Shown here: positions 1 to 8,519 of the stretch, piece after piece
How the letters are laid out: each line of letters begins with the position of its first letter
Numbering within the stretch: position 1 is the first letter of the stretch
Assembly (NCBI GenBank): GCA_947490605.1
Contig: CANLHE010000023.1
Coordinates: 1-8,519 of the forward strand
DNA length: 8,519 nucleotides
DNA from: Actinomycetota bacterium
GTDB lineage: Bacteria > Actinomycetota > Actinomycetes > Nanopelagicales > Nanopelagicaceae
Direction of reading: 5' to 3'
Translations under genes and position numbers: made by a program
The notes under the pieces: model-generated
Told to the model about the DNA's origin: nothing
The model's input: the letters and a program-made list of their open reading frames with translations, nothing else
Databases searched by the model: none

Positions 1-630
1 AACCTTACCCAATCTAAGCATTACCAGGTGATCGCTAATCATTTCAATCTCAGAAAGTAAATGTGAGGAGACAAATACTGTTGTGCCAGAGTCAGCTAAT
101 TTGCGAAGTAAAGTTCTAATTTCATGGATACCAGCAGGATCAAGACCGTTGGTTGGTTCATCTAAAACTAATAATTTTGGATTTGGCAATAATGCTGCAG
201 CAATTCCTAATCTTTGTTTCATGCCAAGTGAGTAAGTTTTATACTTTGAATCACCACGATCGCCAAGACCTACTAAATCAAGTAGCCCAGGAATTGAATC
301 GGTTGCGAATCCGCCAATTTTGGCTAGAACATTTAAGTTTTGAAAACCGGTAAGTGCTGGATAAAAAGCTGGACCTTCAATCATGGCGCCAACTCGTGGT
401 AAATATTTTTCAGGTTCGGTAATTGACTCACCCAAAACATGACCGCCACCTGTAGTTGGTGTAATTAAGCCAAGCAACATTCTGATAGTTGTAGTTTTAC
501 CAGAGCCGTTGGGTCCAACAAAACCACAAATGCTTCCCATTGGAACCTCAAAGTTGGCATGAGAAAGCGCCATTCGATCGCCATATTTTTTTGATAAATC
601 GGCAACATCAAGTGCGAGAGGGGAGGACAT
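1..630 (-). CDS. ABC transporter ATP-binding protein (BcrA/CcmA-like ABC-2 exporter type), C-terminus cut by window edge
   Basis: The frame runs from an ATG at 630 to the left edge without a stop (210 residues seen), so this is the nucleotide-binding subunit of an ABC exporter missing its C-terminal end. Visible motifs are Walker A GPNGSGKT (39-46), an E-type Q-loop in GAMIEGPAFYP (Glu85), the signature YSLGMKQRL (133-141), Walker B LLVLDEP with catalytic Glu158, the D-loop NGLDP, and the H-loop His190 in VSSH. MIEGPAFY and SLGMKQRL are typical of the BcrA/ABC-2 subfamily, which moves peptides, drugs or lipids and needs a separate membrane subunit, presumably beyond the left edge. It lies 32 bp after ctaB in the same direction. 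Actinobacterial heme/oxidase clusters often carry ABC-2 genes beside ctaA/ctaB, so a link to respiration is possible but inferred. There is no clear Shine-Dalgarno. Substrate unknown. Confidence 0.93.
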   Translation of the reverse strand, partial: MSSPLALDVADLSKKYGDRMALSHANFEVPMGSICGFVGPNGSGKTTTIRMLLGLITPTTGGGHVLGESITEPEKYLPRVGAMIEGPAFYPALTGFQNLNVLAKIGGFATDSIPGLLDLVGLGDRGDSKYKTYSLGMKQRLGIAAALLPNPKLLVLDEPTNGLDPAGIHEIRTLLRKLADSGTTVFVSSHLLSEIEMISDHLVMLRLGKV

Positions 631-647
631 GGGAATAATTGTCCCAT
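629..647. repeat. Inverted repeat over the ABC ATPase start codon
   Basis: ATGGGA at 629-634 and TCCCAT at 642-647 form a perfect 6-bp inverted repeat with a 7-base spacer. It lies in the 32-bp gap between ctaB and the ABC gene, and the start codon (628-630) sits in one arm. In mRNA this could form a small hairpin hiding the start, or the DNA could be a protein site. No U-run follows, so it does not look like a terminator. It is short enough to be chance. Confidence 0.35.
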
Positions 648-662
648 TAAAAAGCTTAAAAA

Positions 663-1514
663 CTACTTAAGCAATACACCAGCCACTATTAAAAATGAGT
701 AAATACTGAGAAAAACTATCGAAGCTTGAAACAACTTACTGGCGTTGGGCTCAGTCGGTGACTTAGTTAGATTCACTAATTGCAGATTCCAGGCCAGAAT
801 TAAAATTATAGAAGCAGTTAAAATTATCGGTGAGATATTTGCGTTAATAATTAAGGCAACCGAAGTGATTGACATTGCAATAGAGTGAAACCACATTTGC
901 CTAATAACTGACTTCATGGGCGCAACTACTGGCAACATTGGAATACCCGCTGCGGCGTAATCATCTTTATACCGAACTGCCAGAGCCCAAAAATGTGGGG
1001 GTGTCCAAAAGAAAATCACTAGGAAAAACAACCAAGAGGTAACGGTCAGGGAGTTAGTAACTGCAGCCTGGCCGATTAGGACTGGCATACAACCAGCAAT
1101 GCCACCCCAAACAATATTTTGTGAGGTATTTCGCTTCAGTGTGATTGTATAAATAAGGACATAAAAAATAATTGCGATAGCGGTAAGTATGGTTGCAAGG
1201 GTGGTAGTAAATACATAAAAAATTAACAAGGAGAGAATGGAAATCAATGATGAAAATATTAAGCCGCTCTTTTTTGATATCTGACCAGTTGCAATTGGTC
1301 GATTTGCAGTTCGCTTCATTAACCGATCAGAGTCTGCTTCGATCACAATATTAAATGCATTAGCACCACCTGCAGCTAATGTTCCCCCGAGTAAACTCCA
1401 AAAAGTTACCGAAATGCTCGGAATACCTTCACTTGCAATAAATAAGGCTGGAACTGTTGTGACAAGTAATAGTTCAACAACGCGGAGCTTCATTAAGCCT
1501 AGATAATTTCTCAT
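663..1514 (-). CDS. ctaB: Protoheme IX farnesyltransferase (heme O synthase)
   Basis: This integral membrane UbiA-family prenyltransferase transfers farnesyl from farnesyl diphosphate to heme b, giving heme O for cytochrome oxidase assembly. From the ATG at 1514 the protein has 283 residues. Near the N-terminus is MKLRVVELLLVTTVPA, very like actinobacterial CtaB. The Asp-rich Mg/diphosphate site is in NIVIEADSDRLMKRTANRP (Asn55, Asp61, Asp63), followed by the heme-synthase motifs TPPHFWALA (171-179) and YKDDYAAAGIPMLPVV (182-197), and about nine hydrophobic helices. The frame stays open to a TTG at 1571 (302 residues), but that start has no Shine-Dalgarno, would overlap dacB by 17 bp and adds residues without family resemblance. 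The ATG at 1514, 40 bp after the dacB stop, is preferred. It is co-directional with dacB and the ABC ATPase. No oxidase subunit gene is in the window. Confidence 0.95.
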   Translation of the reverse strand: MRNYLGLMKLRVVELLLVTTVPALFIASEGIPSISVTFWSLLGGTLAAGGANAFNIVIEADSDRLMKRTANRPIATGQISKKSGLIFSSLISILSLLIFYVFTTTLATILTAIAIIFYVLIYTITLKRNTSQNIVWGGIAGCMPVLIGQAAVTNSLTVTSWLFFLVIFFWTPPHFWALAVRYKDDYAAAGIPMLPVVAPMKSVIRQMWFHSIAMSITSVALIINANISPIILTASIILILAWNLQLVNLTKSPTEPNASKLFQASIVFLSIYSFLIVAGVLLK

Positions 1515-1554
1515 TATTGATTCACGCCCATCGCCGTATTTGAAATTAACAATT

Positions 1555-2724
1555 TTATGAGGTTGCAACAAACGGAATTGTTGTTGGGTCAGGGACTGGG
1601 AGTGGAAGTGGCGCAGTAGGCGGCTTAGTAATTGTGCCTAGCATTCGGTCAATTGCACTGCGCGCCGCATTTTGAATCCTTTTTGTTCTGCCAACACCGT
1701 CTGCAATAACAACAAAGACATATTCTTTTTCGCCAGAGGTTGCAAAGCCAGCGAGTGACACTGTGTGACGAGTAGAGCCAGTTTTAGCTTTAACTAAACC
1801 CACAGCCTGCGGTGCTGTTGAACGGAATCGTCCAACTAAAGTTCCAGATTCTCCGCTGATTGGAAGTGAATCATAAACAACCTTTAATCTTGGTTCACTT
1901 CTAATCTTAAGTAACAACTGCGAAACTGTTACTGCAGAGATTCGATTACCGCCTGATAGACCAGAACCATCTTCTAAACGCAGCCCGGTAGTATCAATTC
2001 CCATTTCATCTAATTTGTCATTCATCATATTGTTTAAGCCAGTTTTGTTGCGCGTATAACCAAATTTTGAAGTTGCCAGCATAGCTAGCCGCTGACTTAA
2101 CACATTATCACTGTAAAGAAGTGCAAATCTAATCATTTTTGAAAGTGGTGGTGAAACAACTTCCTTTACTTTTTCAGTTATGAGTGAGTTTGGATCAACA
2201 TCTTGACTGATCGCTTTATGCACAACTGAAGATTTTCTGCCTAATGCTCTTTTCGCGTAGAAGATATCTAACCCATTCATGCCAGCATAAAGTAGTGTTA
2301 TTTTCTTTAACTTCTTATCGGTGGCAAAGGCTGCCTTTATTAATGTTGGCGTATAGGCACGTTTATTTGCATCGCGATATTTAGCATTAGATGTCATCCA
2401 TGGATCACCCTCTCCTAAAATTACAAATACGCCCTTCTTCTCAGTTTTATACAGTGTCGTTTTAAAAATAGTTTCACTATCTAAAGCCATTGCTATTGCT
2501 GTCGCAGATGCTAATTTTAAAACTGAAGCAGGTGTGCGAGGTTCAGCCGACCCACTCTCATAGACAACCTCTTTCGTGCTTCCATCTAACAAAATTATTC
2601 CTGGGTCTGCTAAGTATTTTGAGCTTAGGTACTTAAAAAATGGTTGTGGTAAAGGTTCGGCTGCAAATGCCGGTTGTACGTTAAATAATAAGAGAAGTGA
2701 AAGAAGTGCAGAAATTTTTTTCAT
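1555..2724 (-). CDS. dacB: D-alanyl-D-alanine carboxypeptidase/endopeptidase, PBP4 (peptidase S13) type
   Basis: A secreted penicillin-binding protein that trims or cleaves peptidoglycan peptides outside the membrane. The 389-residue product starts with a signal peptide (KK, a hydrophobic run, then cleavage near QPAFA-AEP, about residue 21). All three active-site motifs are present: SVLK (nucleophile Ser67, Lys70) after RTPA, SDN (205-207) in LLYSDNVLSQ, and KTG (314-316) in VKAKTGSTRHTVSLAGF. LEDGSGLSGGNR (250-261) is another S13-family hallmark. At 389 residues it is shorter than E. coli PBP4 (about 477), so the extra domains between SxxK and SxN are reduced. The C-terminus (about 367-389) is a Pro/Thr-rich tail, probably disordered or a cell-wall linker. 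Its ATG overlaps the upstream EamA stop as ATGA, implying translational coupling. S13 membership is clear; which activity dominates is not. Confidence 0.93.
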   Translation of the reverse strand: MKKISALLSLLLLFNVQPAFAAEPLPQPFFKYLSSKYLADPGIILLDGSTKEVVYESGSAEPRTPASVLKLASATAIAMALDSETIFKTTLYKTEKKGVFVILGEGDPWMTSNAKYRDANKRAYTPTLIKAAFATDKKLKKITLLYAGMNGLDIFYAKRALGRKSSVVHKAISQDVDPNSLITEKVKEVVSPPLSKMIRFALLYSDNVLSQRLAMLATSKFGYTRNKTGLNNMMNDKLDEMGIDTTGLRLEDGSGLSGGNRISAVTVSQLLLKIRSEPRLKVVYDSLPISGESGTLVGRFRSTAPQAVGLVKAKTGSTRHTVSLAGFATSGEKEYVFVVIADGVGRTKRIQNAARSAIDRMLGTITKPPTAPLPLPVPDPTTIPFVATS

Positions 2725-3611
2725 TTAACCTGCACCCTTCGATTAAATCTTCCTTGTGAAACTGCAGCTCCTAGTATTACTAACAGTGCACCAACTGGTT
2801 CATGCCAAACAATAACTTCGCCTAAGAATAGCCACCCAACAAAGACTGCAACAACTGGAGTTAGATAGGTCACTGAACTCGCGATAGAACTGCCAGCGGC
2901 AGCAATAATCGAAAAGTTCCAAATATAGGCAAAGCCACTTCCTAAAATACCAAGGGCTAACATGGCAAAGATATTTACTGGTCGATAATTGTCCTGAGAT
3001 ATTCCATCATATAAATAAAATGGTAATAAAGTAATTGCAGCCATAATTAATTGGGTGGTAGCAGCAGCTTCTGGTTTTAAGCCAAGTGGGATTATGTTTC
3101 GCTTTGAGTATGGAAATGAAATTCCATAACAAGTAACAGCGATCAGTAATGCAATTACGCCGGTTAGTAGATTATCGCCAATCCCTTGCCAAATGCCAAG
3201 AACTACCATTACTCCTAGGCCGCCAAGAAGTAGCCCATAGATCTGTTCGGCTTTTAATTTTTCTTCCCGGAACGCAATTAGCATTACAACTAATGTCGCA
3301 AGTGGAGTGGTGGCATTGATAATCCCAGCAAGAACAGATGTGACATGCAGCTGTGCATAAGCAAAAAGGATTCCTGGTGCTACATTTAATAACATCGCAA
3401 CTACCCAAAGTTTGTACCAAGTGCTTTTTTCTCTTGGTAAATTGATTTTCATTAGTTTTACAACTATTAATAATGTAATCGCCCCTAATGCGCATCTAAC
3501 AAATGCAACCCCAAATGGTGTTAAAAACTCAAGGCCAAGTTTTATGAAAATAAAGGAACAACCCCAAACTAGGCCTAATGCTAGATAGGCAGGCAGCCAA
3601 GATTTTCGCAT
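2721..3611 (-). CDS. EamA/DMT-family transporter (RhaT/YdcZ-like, 10 TM)
   Basis: A drug/metabolite transporter superfamily protein of the inner membrane, substrate unknown. It has the usual two EamA repeats (about residues 8-138 and 149-284), with roughly ten hydrophobic helices. Family motifs are LVWGCSFIFIKLGL (14-27), INATTPLATLVVM (98-110) and YLTPVVAVFVGWLFLGE (249-265). The basic C-terminus (QGRFNRRVQVK) fits a cytoplasmic tail. The frame extends to GTG 3617 and ATG 3614, but AAGGAG (complement of 3617-3622) lies 5 bases before the ATG at 3611 and overlaps or crowds the earlier starts, so 3611 (296 residues) is chosen. The TGA stop overlaps the dacB ATG, making a coupled pair. Family members export amino acids, metabolites or drugs; nothing visible narrows this down. 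Confidence 0.92.
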   Translation of the reverse strand: MRKSWLPAYLALGLVWGCSFIFIKLGLEFLTPFGVAFVRCALGAITLLIVVKLMKINLPREKSTWYKLWVVAMLLNVAPGILFAYAQLHVTSVLAGIINATTPLATLVVMLIAFREEKLKAEQIYGLLLGGLGVMVVLGIWQGIGDNLLTGVIALLIAVTCYGISFPYSKRNIIPLGLKPEAAATTQLIMAAITLLPFYLYDGISQDNYRPVNIFAMLALGILGSGFAYIWNFSIIAAAGSSIASSVTYLTPVVAVFVGWLFLGEVIVWHEPVGALLVILGAAVSQGRFNRRVQVK

Positions 3612-3616
3612 CATCA

Positions 3617-3622
3617 CTCCTT
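3617..3622 (-). promoter_or_regulatory. Shine-Dalgarno AAGGAG that sets the EamA start
   Basis: Read on the minus strand, AAGGAG is followed by five bases (TGATG) and then ATG at 3611. The alternative GTG at 3617 overlaps the site and the ATG at 3614 leaves only two bases, so the site supports the third in-frame start. Confidence 0.75.
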
Positions 3623-3624
3623 AG

Positions 3625-3632
3625 CCTTAAGG
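3625..3632. repeat. Palindrome CCTTAAGG in the divergent EamA/methylase gap
   Basis: A perfect 8-bp palindrome in the 28-bp space (3612-3639) between two divergent starts. On the plus strand its AAGG half lies seven bases before the methylase ATG at 3640 and can serve as its Shine-Dalgarno. No convincing -10 box is visible in the gap, so the promoters of both genes probably lie inside the opposing coding regions. Confidence 0.5.
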
Positions 3633-3639
3633 TTTGCTT

Positions 3640-4293
3640 ATGTCTGAATCAATTGTTGGTCCTGGTGAGTTTTACCAGGTAGTTGGCGTAGGCCCACACT
3701 CTAAACCATGGCCAACTGATAATCACTTTGATCCAGAGTTACTTGAGCAAGGTGATCGTAGAAATGTCTTAGATAAGTACAGGTATTGGAAATTATCTGC
3801 AATTGTTGCCGATCTTGATACCAAGCGACATGATCTACAAATTGCAATTGAGAATTGGCAACATGATTTAAATATTGGTTCAATAGTTAGAACTGCAAAT
3901 GCATTTAATGTTTCAGCTGTGCATATTGTTGGTAAACGTGATTGGAACCGAAGAGGTGCGATGGTTACTGACAGATATTTAACAGTTCACCATCATGCAA
4001 CTATTGCAGATTTTAAAGCTTGGTGTGATAACGAAAATCTACCAATTATTGGAATTGATAACTTGCCGGTTTCTAAACAATTAGAAAGTACTGATTTACC
4101 TAAGAGATGTGTGATGTTGTTTGGCCAAGAGGGTGCAGGTATGAGTGATGAAGGCGTTGCGATCTGCACAGTAGTTTTAGCCATTTCTCAATATGGTTCA
4201 ACTAGATCTATGAACGCATCAGCTGCTGGTGCCATAGCGATGTATGCCTGGGCAATGCAACATTTAAATCCGATTAACCACCCAAAAAAGTAA
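3640..4293 (+). CDS. TrmH/SpoU-family RNA 2'-O-methyltransferase
   Basis: A cytoplasmic SPOUT-fold enzyme that would methylate a ribose 2'-OH in tRNA or rRNA using S-adenosylmethionine. The three SpoU motifs are present: motif 1 NIGSIVRTANAF (78-89, with Arg84), motif 2 MLFGQEGAGMSDE (159-171, Glu164) and motif 3 SQYGSTRSMNASAAGAIAMY (183-202, Asn192), whose trefoil-knot residues bind the cofactor. The leader DPELLEQGDRRNVLDKYRYWK matches actinobacterial TrmH-like proteins rather than E. coli TrmH, and KRDWNRRGAMVTDRY (99-113) is also typical of that group. The ATG at 3640 (217 residues) is chosen over a TTG at 3634 because AAGG lies seven bases before it. The target nucleotide cannot be read from sequence, so no symbol is given. 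It is divergent from EamA and convergent with the TPR gene, eight bases apart. Confidence 0.93.
   Translation: MSESIVGPGEFYQVVGVGPHSKPWPTDNHFDPELLEQGDRRNVLDKYRYWKLSAIVADLDTKRHDLQIAIENWQHDLNIGSIVRTANAFNVSAVHIVGKRDWNRRGAMVTDRYLTVHHHATIADFKAWCDNENLPIIGIDNLPVSKQLESTDLPKRCVMLFGQEGAGMSDEGVAICTVVLAISQYGSTRSMNASAAGAIAMYAWAMQHLNPINHPKK
3661..3679. repeat. Inverted repeat CCTGGT/ACCAGG inside the methylase 5' end
   Basis: CCTGGT (3661-3666) and ACCAGG (3674-3679) are perfect 6-bp inverted arms around a 7-base spacer. They cover early methylase codons (residues about 8-14) and lie about 50 bp upstream of the EamA start, where an EamA promoter or operator would be expected. Codon constraint or chance may equally explain it. 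Confidence 0.3.
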
Positions 4294-4299
4294 TTACTT
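4288..4299. repeat. 12-bp palindrome at the convergent gene junction
   Basis: AAGTAATTACTT is a perfect 12-bp palindrome that covers the TAA stop of the methylase (4291-4293) and most of the eight-base gap before the TPR stop. There is no loop and no GC-rich stem, so it is not a standard intrinsic terminator. It could be a binding site or a by-product of AT-rich composition. Confidence 0.35.
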
Positions 4300-4301
4300 A
4301 A

Positions 4302-5237
4302 TTAATCCTCATCAATTACTTCAACAACCGCATCCAGGCGGCGAACAATCTCATCAGCCTCCATGTCTCGATCTAATTTACGAAGTGTGATTGCGATCTT
4401 GCGTTCAATATCGATGATAAATTCAAAATCTTTAAACTCAGATTCAGTCACATTCTCTAATACATTTTCAAGGGTCATAAGTGCCTCTTCAAATTGACCA
4501 GATGCAATTTGTGCTTTACCTAACTCAAATGAAGAGTAGGTCTCACGCCTGTGATCATGAGCGGTAACAAATACATCTAATGACTTTTGGGCAGAAATTA
4601 ACGCACCTTCTGCATCCCCTAATTCAGTTAAGCAGTGAGCAATCTTTTGATCACACCTTGCCACATTAATAACTTCTTTTAACTTCTTAAATAATGCCCG
4701 TGATTCTTTAAATGCCTCAAGTGATTTCTCATAATTTTTTAATTCACGGTATGCGCAACCAATTAGGTGTAGATCGTTAGCAGCCCCAGAATCATTGCCA
4801 TCTACTAAATGCTCCTGTACGCAATCATTCATGCACTCAATAGTTTTTTCATACTCCTTGGAGTTAAACCACCACTCACCTAAGGTGCAAGCAAGTTCGA
4901 TTGCTATTGGTGATTTAGTTTCGCGAAGTAGATCTACCGCTTTGCTCATTGCATTAGCAGCTTCATTCATCCGCTTTAATTGATTTAAGTTATAACCAAT
5001 TGCTGAATACGCCTGGGCTAATCCTTCTGCTGGAGCTACTGCTCCTAAATCTGAATAAATATCTCTGGCAGTTTCAGCAAGTGCTAATGCTTCGTCATAT
5101 TGACCACGAGCATATATTCGCGCGCTTAATTCATAATATGTATTTGCTCGATCTAAACCATCAACTTCAGGAATTCGCTCCCAAAGCATCTCTTCAGTAA
5201 TTATTTCTTCTGAACTGAAATCATCATCTTCAGACAA
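4302..5237 (-). CDS. All-TPR repeat protein, function unknown
   Basis: A soluble protein of 311 residues made almost wholly of tetratricopeptide repeats, a helical scaffold for protein-protein contacts. Seven units are visible, beginning near residues 31, 74, 113, 153, 193, 233 and 273; the last five lie 40 residues apart, longer than the canonical 34. Clear examples are ELSARIYARGQYDEALALAE, HLIGCAYRELKNYEKSLEAF and ELGKAQIASGQFEEALMTLE. An acidic leader (SEDDDFSSEEIITEE) precedes them and a short acidic tail (VVEVIDED) ends the protein. There is no signal peptide, membrane segment or enzyme domain. The frame stays open to an ATG at 5396, but that would cover the guaB1 promoter and start, and its extra 53 residues look unlike the rest. 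A TTG at 5237 has AGGAG five bases upstream and begins exactly at the acidic leader, so it is preferred. It is divergent from guaB1. Function not recognised. Confidence 0.85.
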   Translation of the reverse strand: MSEDDDFSSEEIITEEMLWERIPEVDGLDRANTYYELSARIYARGQYDEALALAETARDIYSDLGAVAPAEGLAQAYSAIGYNLNQLKRMNEAANAMSKAVDLLRETKSPIAIELACTLGEWWFNSKEYEKTIECMNDCVQEHLVDGNDSGAANDLHLIGCAYRELKNYEKSLEAFKESRALFKKLKEVINVARCDQKIAHCLTELGDAEGALISAQKSLDVFVTAHDHRRETYSSFELGKAQIASGQFEEALMTLENVLENVTESEFKDFEFIIDIERKIAITLRKLDRDMEADEIVRRLDAVVEVIDED

Positions 5238-5242
5238 ATTAG

Positions 5243-5247
5243 CTCCT
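5243..5247 (-). promoter_or_regulatory. Shine-Dalgarno AGGAG that sets the TTG start of the TPR gene
   Basis: On the minus strand ACAGGAG is followed by five bases (CTAAT) and then TTG at 5237. The much longer frame starting at ATG 5396 has no comparable site, so this favours the internal TTG. Confidence 0.7.
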
Positions 5248-5332
5248 GTTGGTTTAATCTGTTTGGGAAGTAATACAACCCTAGCAATTAAGGCTGATAG
5301 ATGAGTGTGAATATGCCCACGATAGGTCAGGG

Positions 5333-5369
5333 CGGGTTTGGTTGAGCGTGGGCGAGTAAGCCAAACCTG
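5333..5369. repeat. Inverted repeat next to the guaB1 -10 box, candidate operator
   Basis: GGTTTGG at 5335-5341 and CCAAACC at 5361-5367 are perfect 7-bp inverted arms. They extend outward by a G-T and a C-G pair (5333/5369, 5334/5368) and inward by TT/AA if one base is skipped. The right arm ends five bases before the -10 hexamer and the left arm covers the -35 side, where a repressor or activator dimer could bind. It is upstream of the predicted transcript start, so it would act as DNA rather than as an RNA leader. Confidence 0.5.
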
Positions 5370-5371
5370 AG

Positions 5372-8226
<2,855 letters not shown>

Positions 8227-8240
<14 letters not shown>

Positions 8241-8264
8241 AAGAAATATTAACTAAAAAATATT
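8227..8264. repeat. Three AAATATT direct repeats around the permease start
   Basis: AAATATT occurs at 8228-8234, 8244-8250 and 8258-8264; the first two are preceded by G, giving GAAATATT 16 bp apart. They straddle the permease start codon and fill the 25-bp gap after the helicase gene. They may be operator-like, or only low-complexity AT sequence. Confidence 0.35.
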
Positions 8265-8265
8265 A

Positions 8266-8519
8266 TTACCGAGGACGTTTGCGACGCTCATGTGGACGCG
8301 GACGAGATTTTTTCTTTTTACCGCCGCCTCTTGATCTTGAACCTCGATACCCACCAGACCTGCCATCACCTTCACTTTTTGCACCTTGCGCGCTAACAAT
8401 TGGAATTCCAGATGGTTCTGCTGCGCCGGTTACCTTTATTAAATTAGCATCAAGTGGTCTAACCGTTGATTCATTTAATCTCACGCCAGCTCTTGCTGCT
8501 AAGCCGTGTACACCTTTTC
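8266..8519 (-). CDS. C-terminal end of a DEAD-box RNA helicase (partial)
   Basis: The frame is open from the right window edge to TAA at 8266, giving 83 residues of a larger protein whose helicase core lies outside. LAARAGVRLNESTVRPLD followed by VTGAAEPSGIPIV resembles the region after the helicase core in actinobacterial RhlE-like DEAD-box proteins, where ARxAG...TxVRPGD...TGARxPSGxPV is seen. The last 35 residues are Gly/Arg/Lys-rich and strongly basic (GYRGSRSRGGGKKKKSRPRP), a usual RNA-binding tail in these helicases. A GTG at 8484 in this frame is not a credible start. These enzymes unwind RNA in ribosome assembly or mRNA decay. No catalytic motif is in the window, so the assignment rests on the tail alone. 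It ends 25 bp before the co-directional permease gene. Confidence 0.72.
   Translation of the reverse strand, partial: KGVHGLAARAGVRLNESTVRPLDANLIKVTGAAEPSGIPIVSAQGAKSEGDGRSGGYRGSRSRGGGKKKKSRPRPHERRKRPR

Noticed and set aside
153..353. Plus-strand open frame of 66 codons
   Set aside because: It lies wholly antisense to the ABC ATPase, whose Walker, signature and H-loop motifs are intact, and shows no recognisable protein features.
465..647. Minus-strand frame of 60 codons starting just upstream of the ABC ATPase
   Set aside because: It is a shifted frame over the Walker A region of the ATPase; the correct frame carries the motifs and stays open to the edge.
5342..5347. TTGAGC as the guaB1 -35 box
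   Set aside because: The spacing to TATAAT is 24 bases, too long for a normal sigma-70 type promoter.

Overview
The window looks like chromosomal sequence from a low-GC, streamlined actinobacterium, most likely a freshwater acI lineage (order Nanopelagicales, Planktophila/Nanopelagicus-like). The gene content is actinobacterial: a GuaB1-type IMP dehydrogenase/GMP reductase that aligns by eye along its whole length with the mycobacterial protein, an actinobacterial-style CtaB (KLRVVELLLVTTVPA), a TrmH-family methylase with the DPELL..GDRRNV..YRYW leader seen in Streptomyces homologues, and a DEAD-box helicase tail with a GA..PSGIP motif. Base composition is AT-rich (roughly 40% GC by eye), and genes are packed with 4-bp overlaps or gaps of a few tens of bases. 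The taxon is an inference from these traits, not from a search.

Layout: (1) 1-3611, four minus-strand genes read right to left: an EamA/DMT transporter, a D-Ala-D-Ala carboxypeptidase (dacB/PBP4 type, joined to the transporter by an ATGA overlap), heme O synthase (ctaB) and the start of an ABC transporter ATPase that runs off the left edge. (2) 3640-4293, a plus-strand TrmH/SpoU RNA 2'-O-methyltransferase, divergent from the EamA gene across only 28 bp. (3) 4302-5237, a minus-strand all-TPR protein, convergent with the methylase and divergent from guaB1. (4) 5386-6822, plus-strand guaB1, apparently read from a TATAAT promoter as a leaderless GTG-start mRNA. (5) 6819-8240, a minus-strand NCS1 purine/cytosine permease whose stop codon overlaps that of guaB1 tail to tail. 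(6) 8266-8519, the C-terminal end of a minus-strand DEAD-box RNA helicase.

Functional links: guaB1 and the NCS1 permease both act on purines or nucleobases and sit tail to tail, which suggests a salvage and interconversion locus. ctaB and the ABC ATPase probably belong to the actinobacterial cytochrome-oxidase/heme cluster. The EamA and dacB genes are translationally coupled, with no obvious biochemical link.

The largest non-coding stretch is the 148-bp TPR/guaB1 intergenic region (5238-5385), so no gene-free stretch exceeds 300 bases. I see no tRNA, rRNA, CRISPR, insertion sequence, prophage or other mobile element. This is mostly ordinary core genome, and I found no convincing undescribed system. 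The points most worth a second look are the guaB1 promoter with its overlapping inverted repeat, the all-TPR protein with a 40-residue period, and several start codons (EamA, TPR, ctaB) where the longest reading frame is probably wrong.
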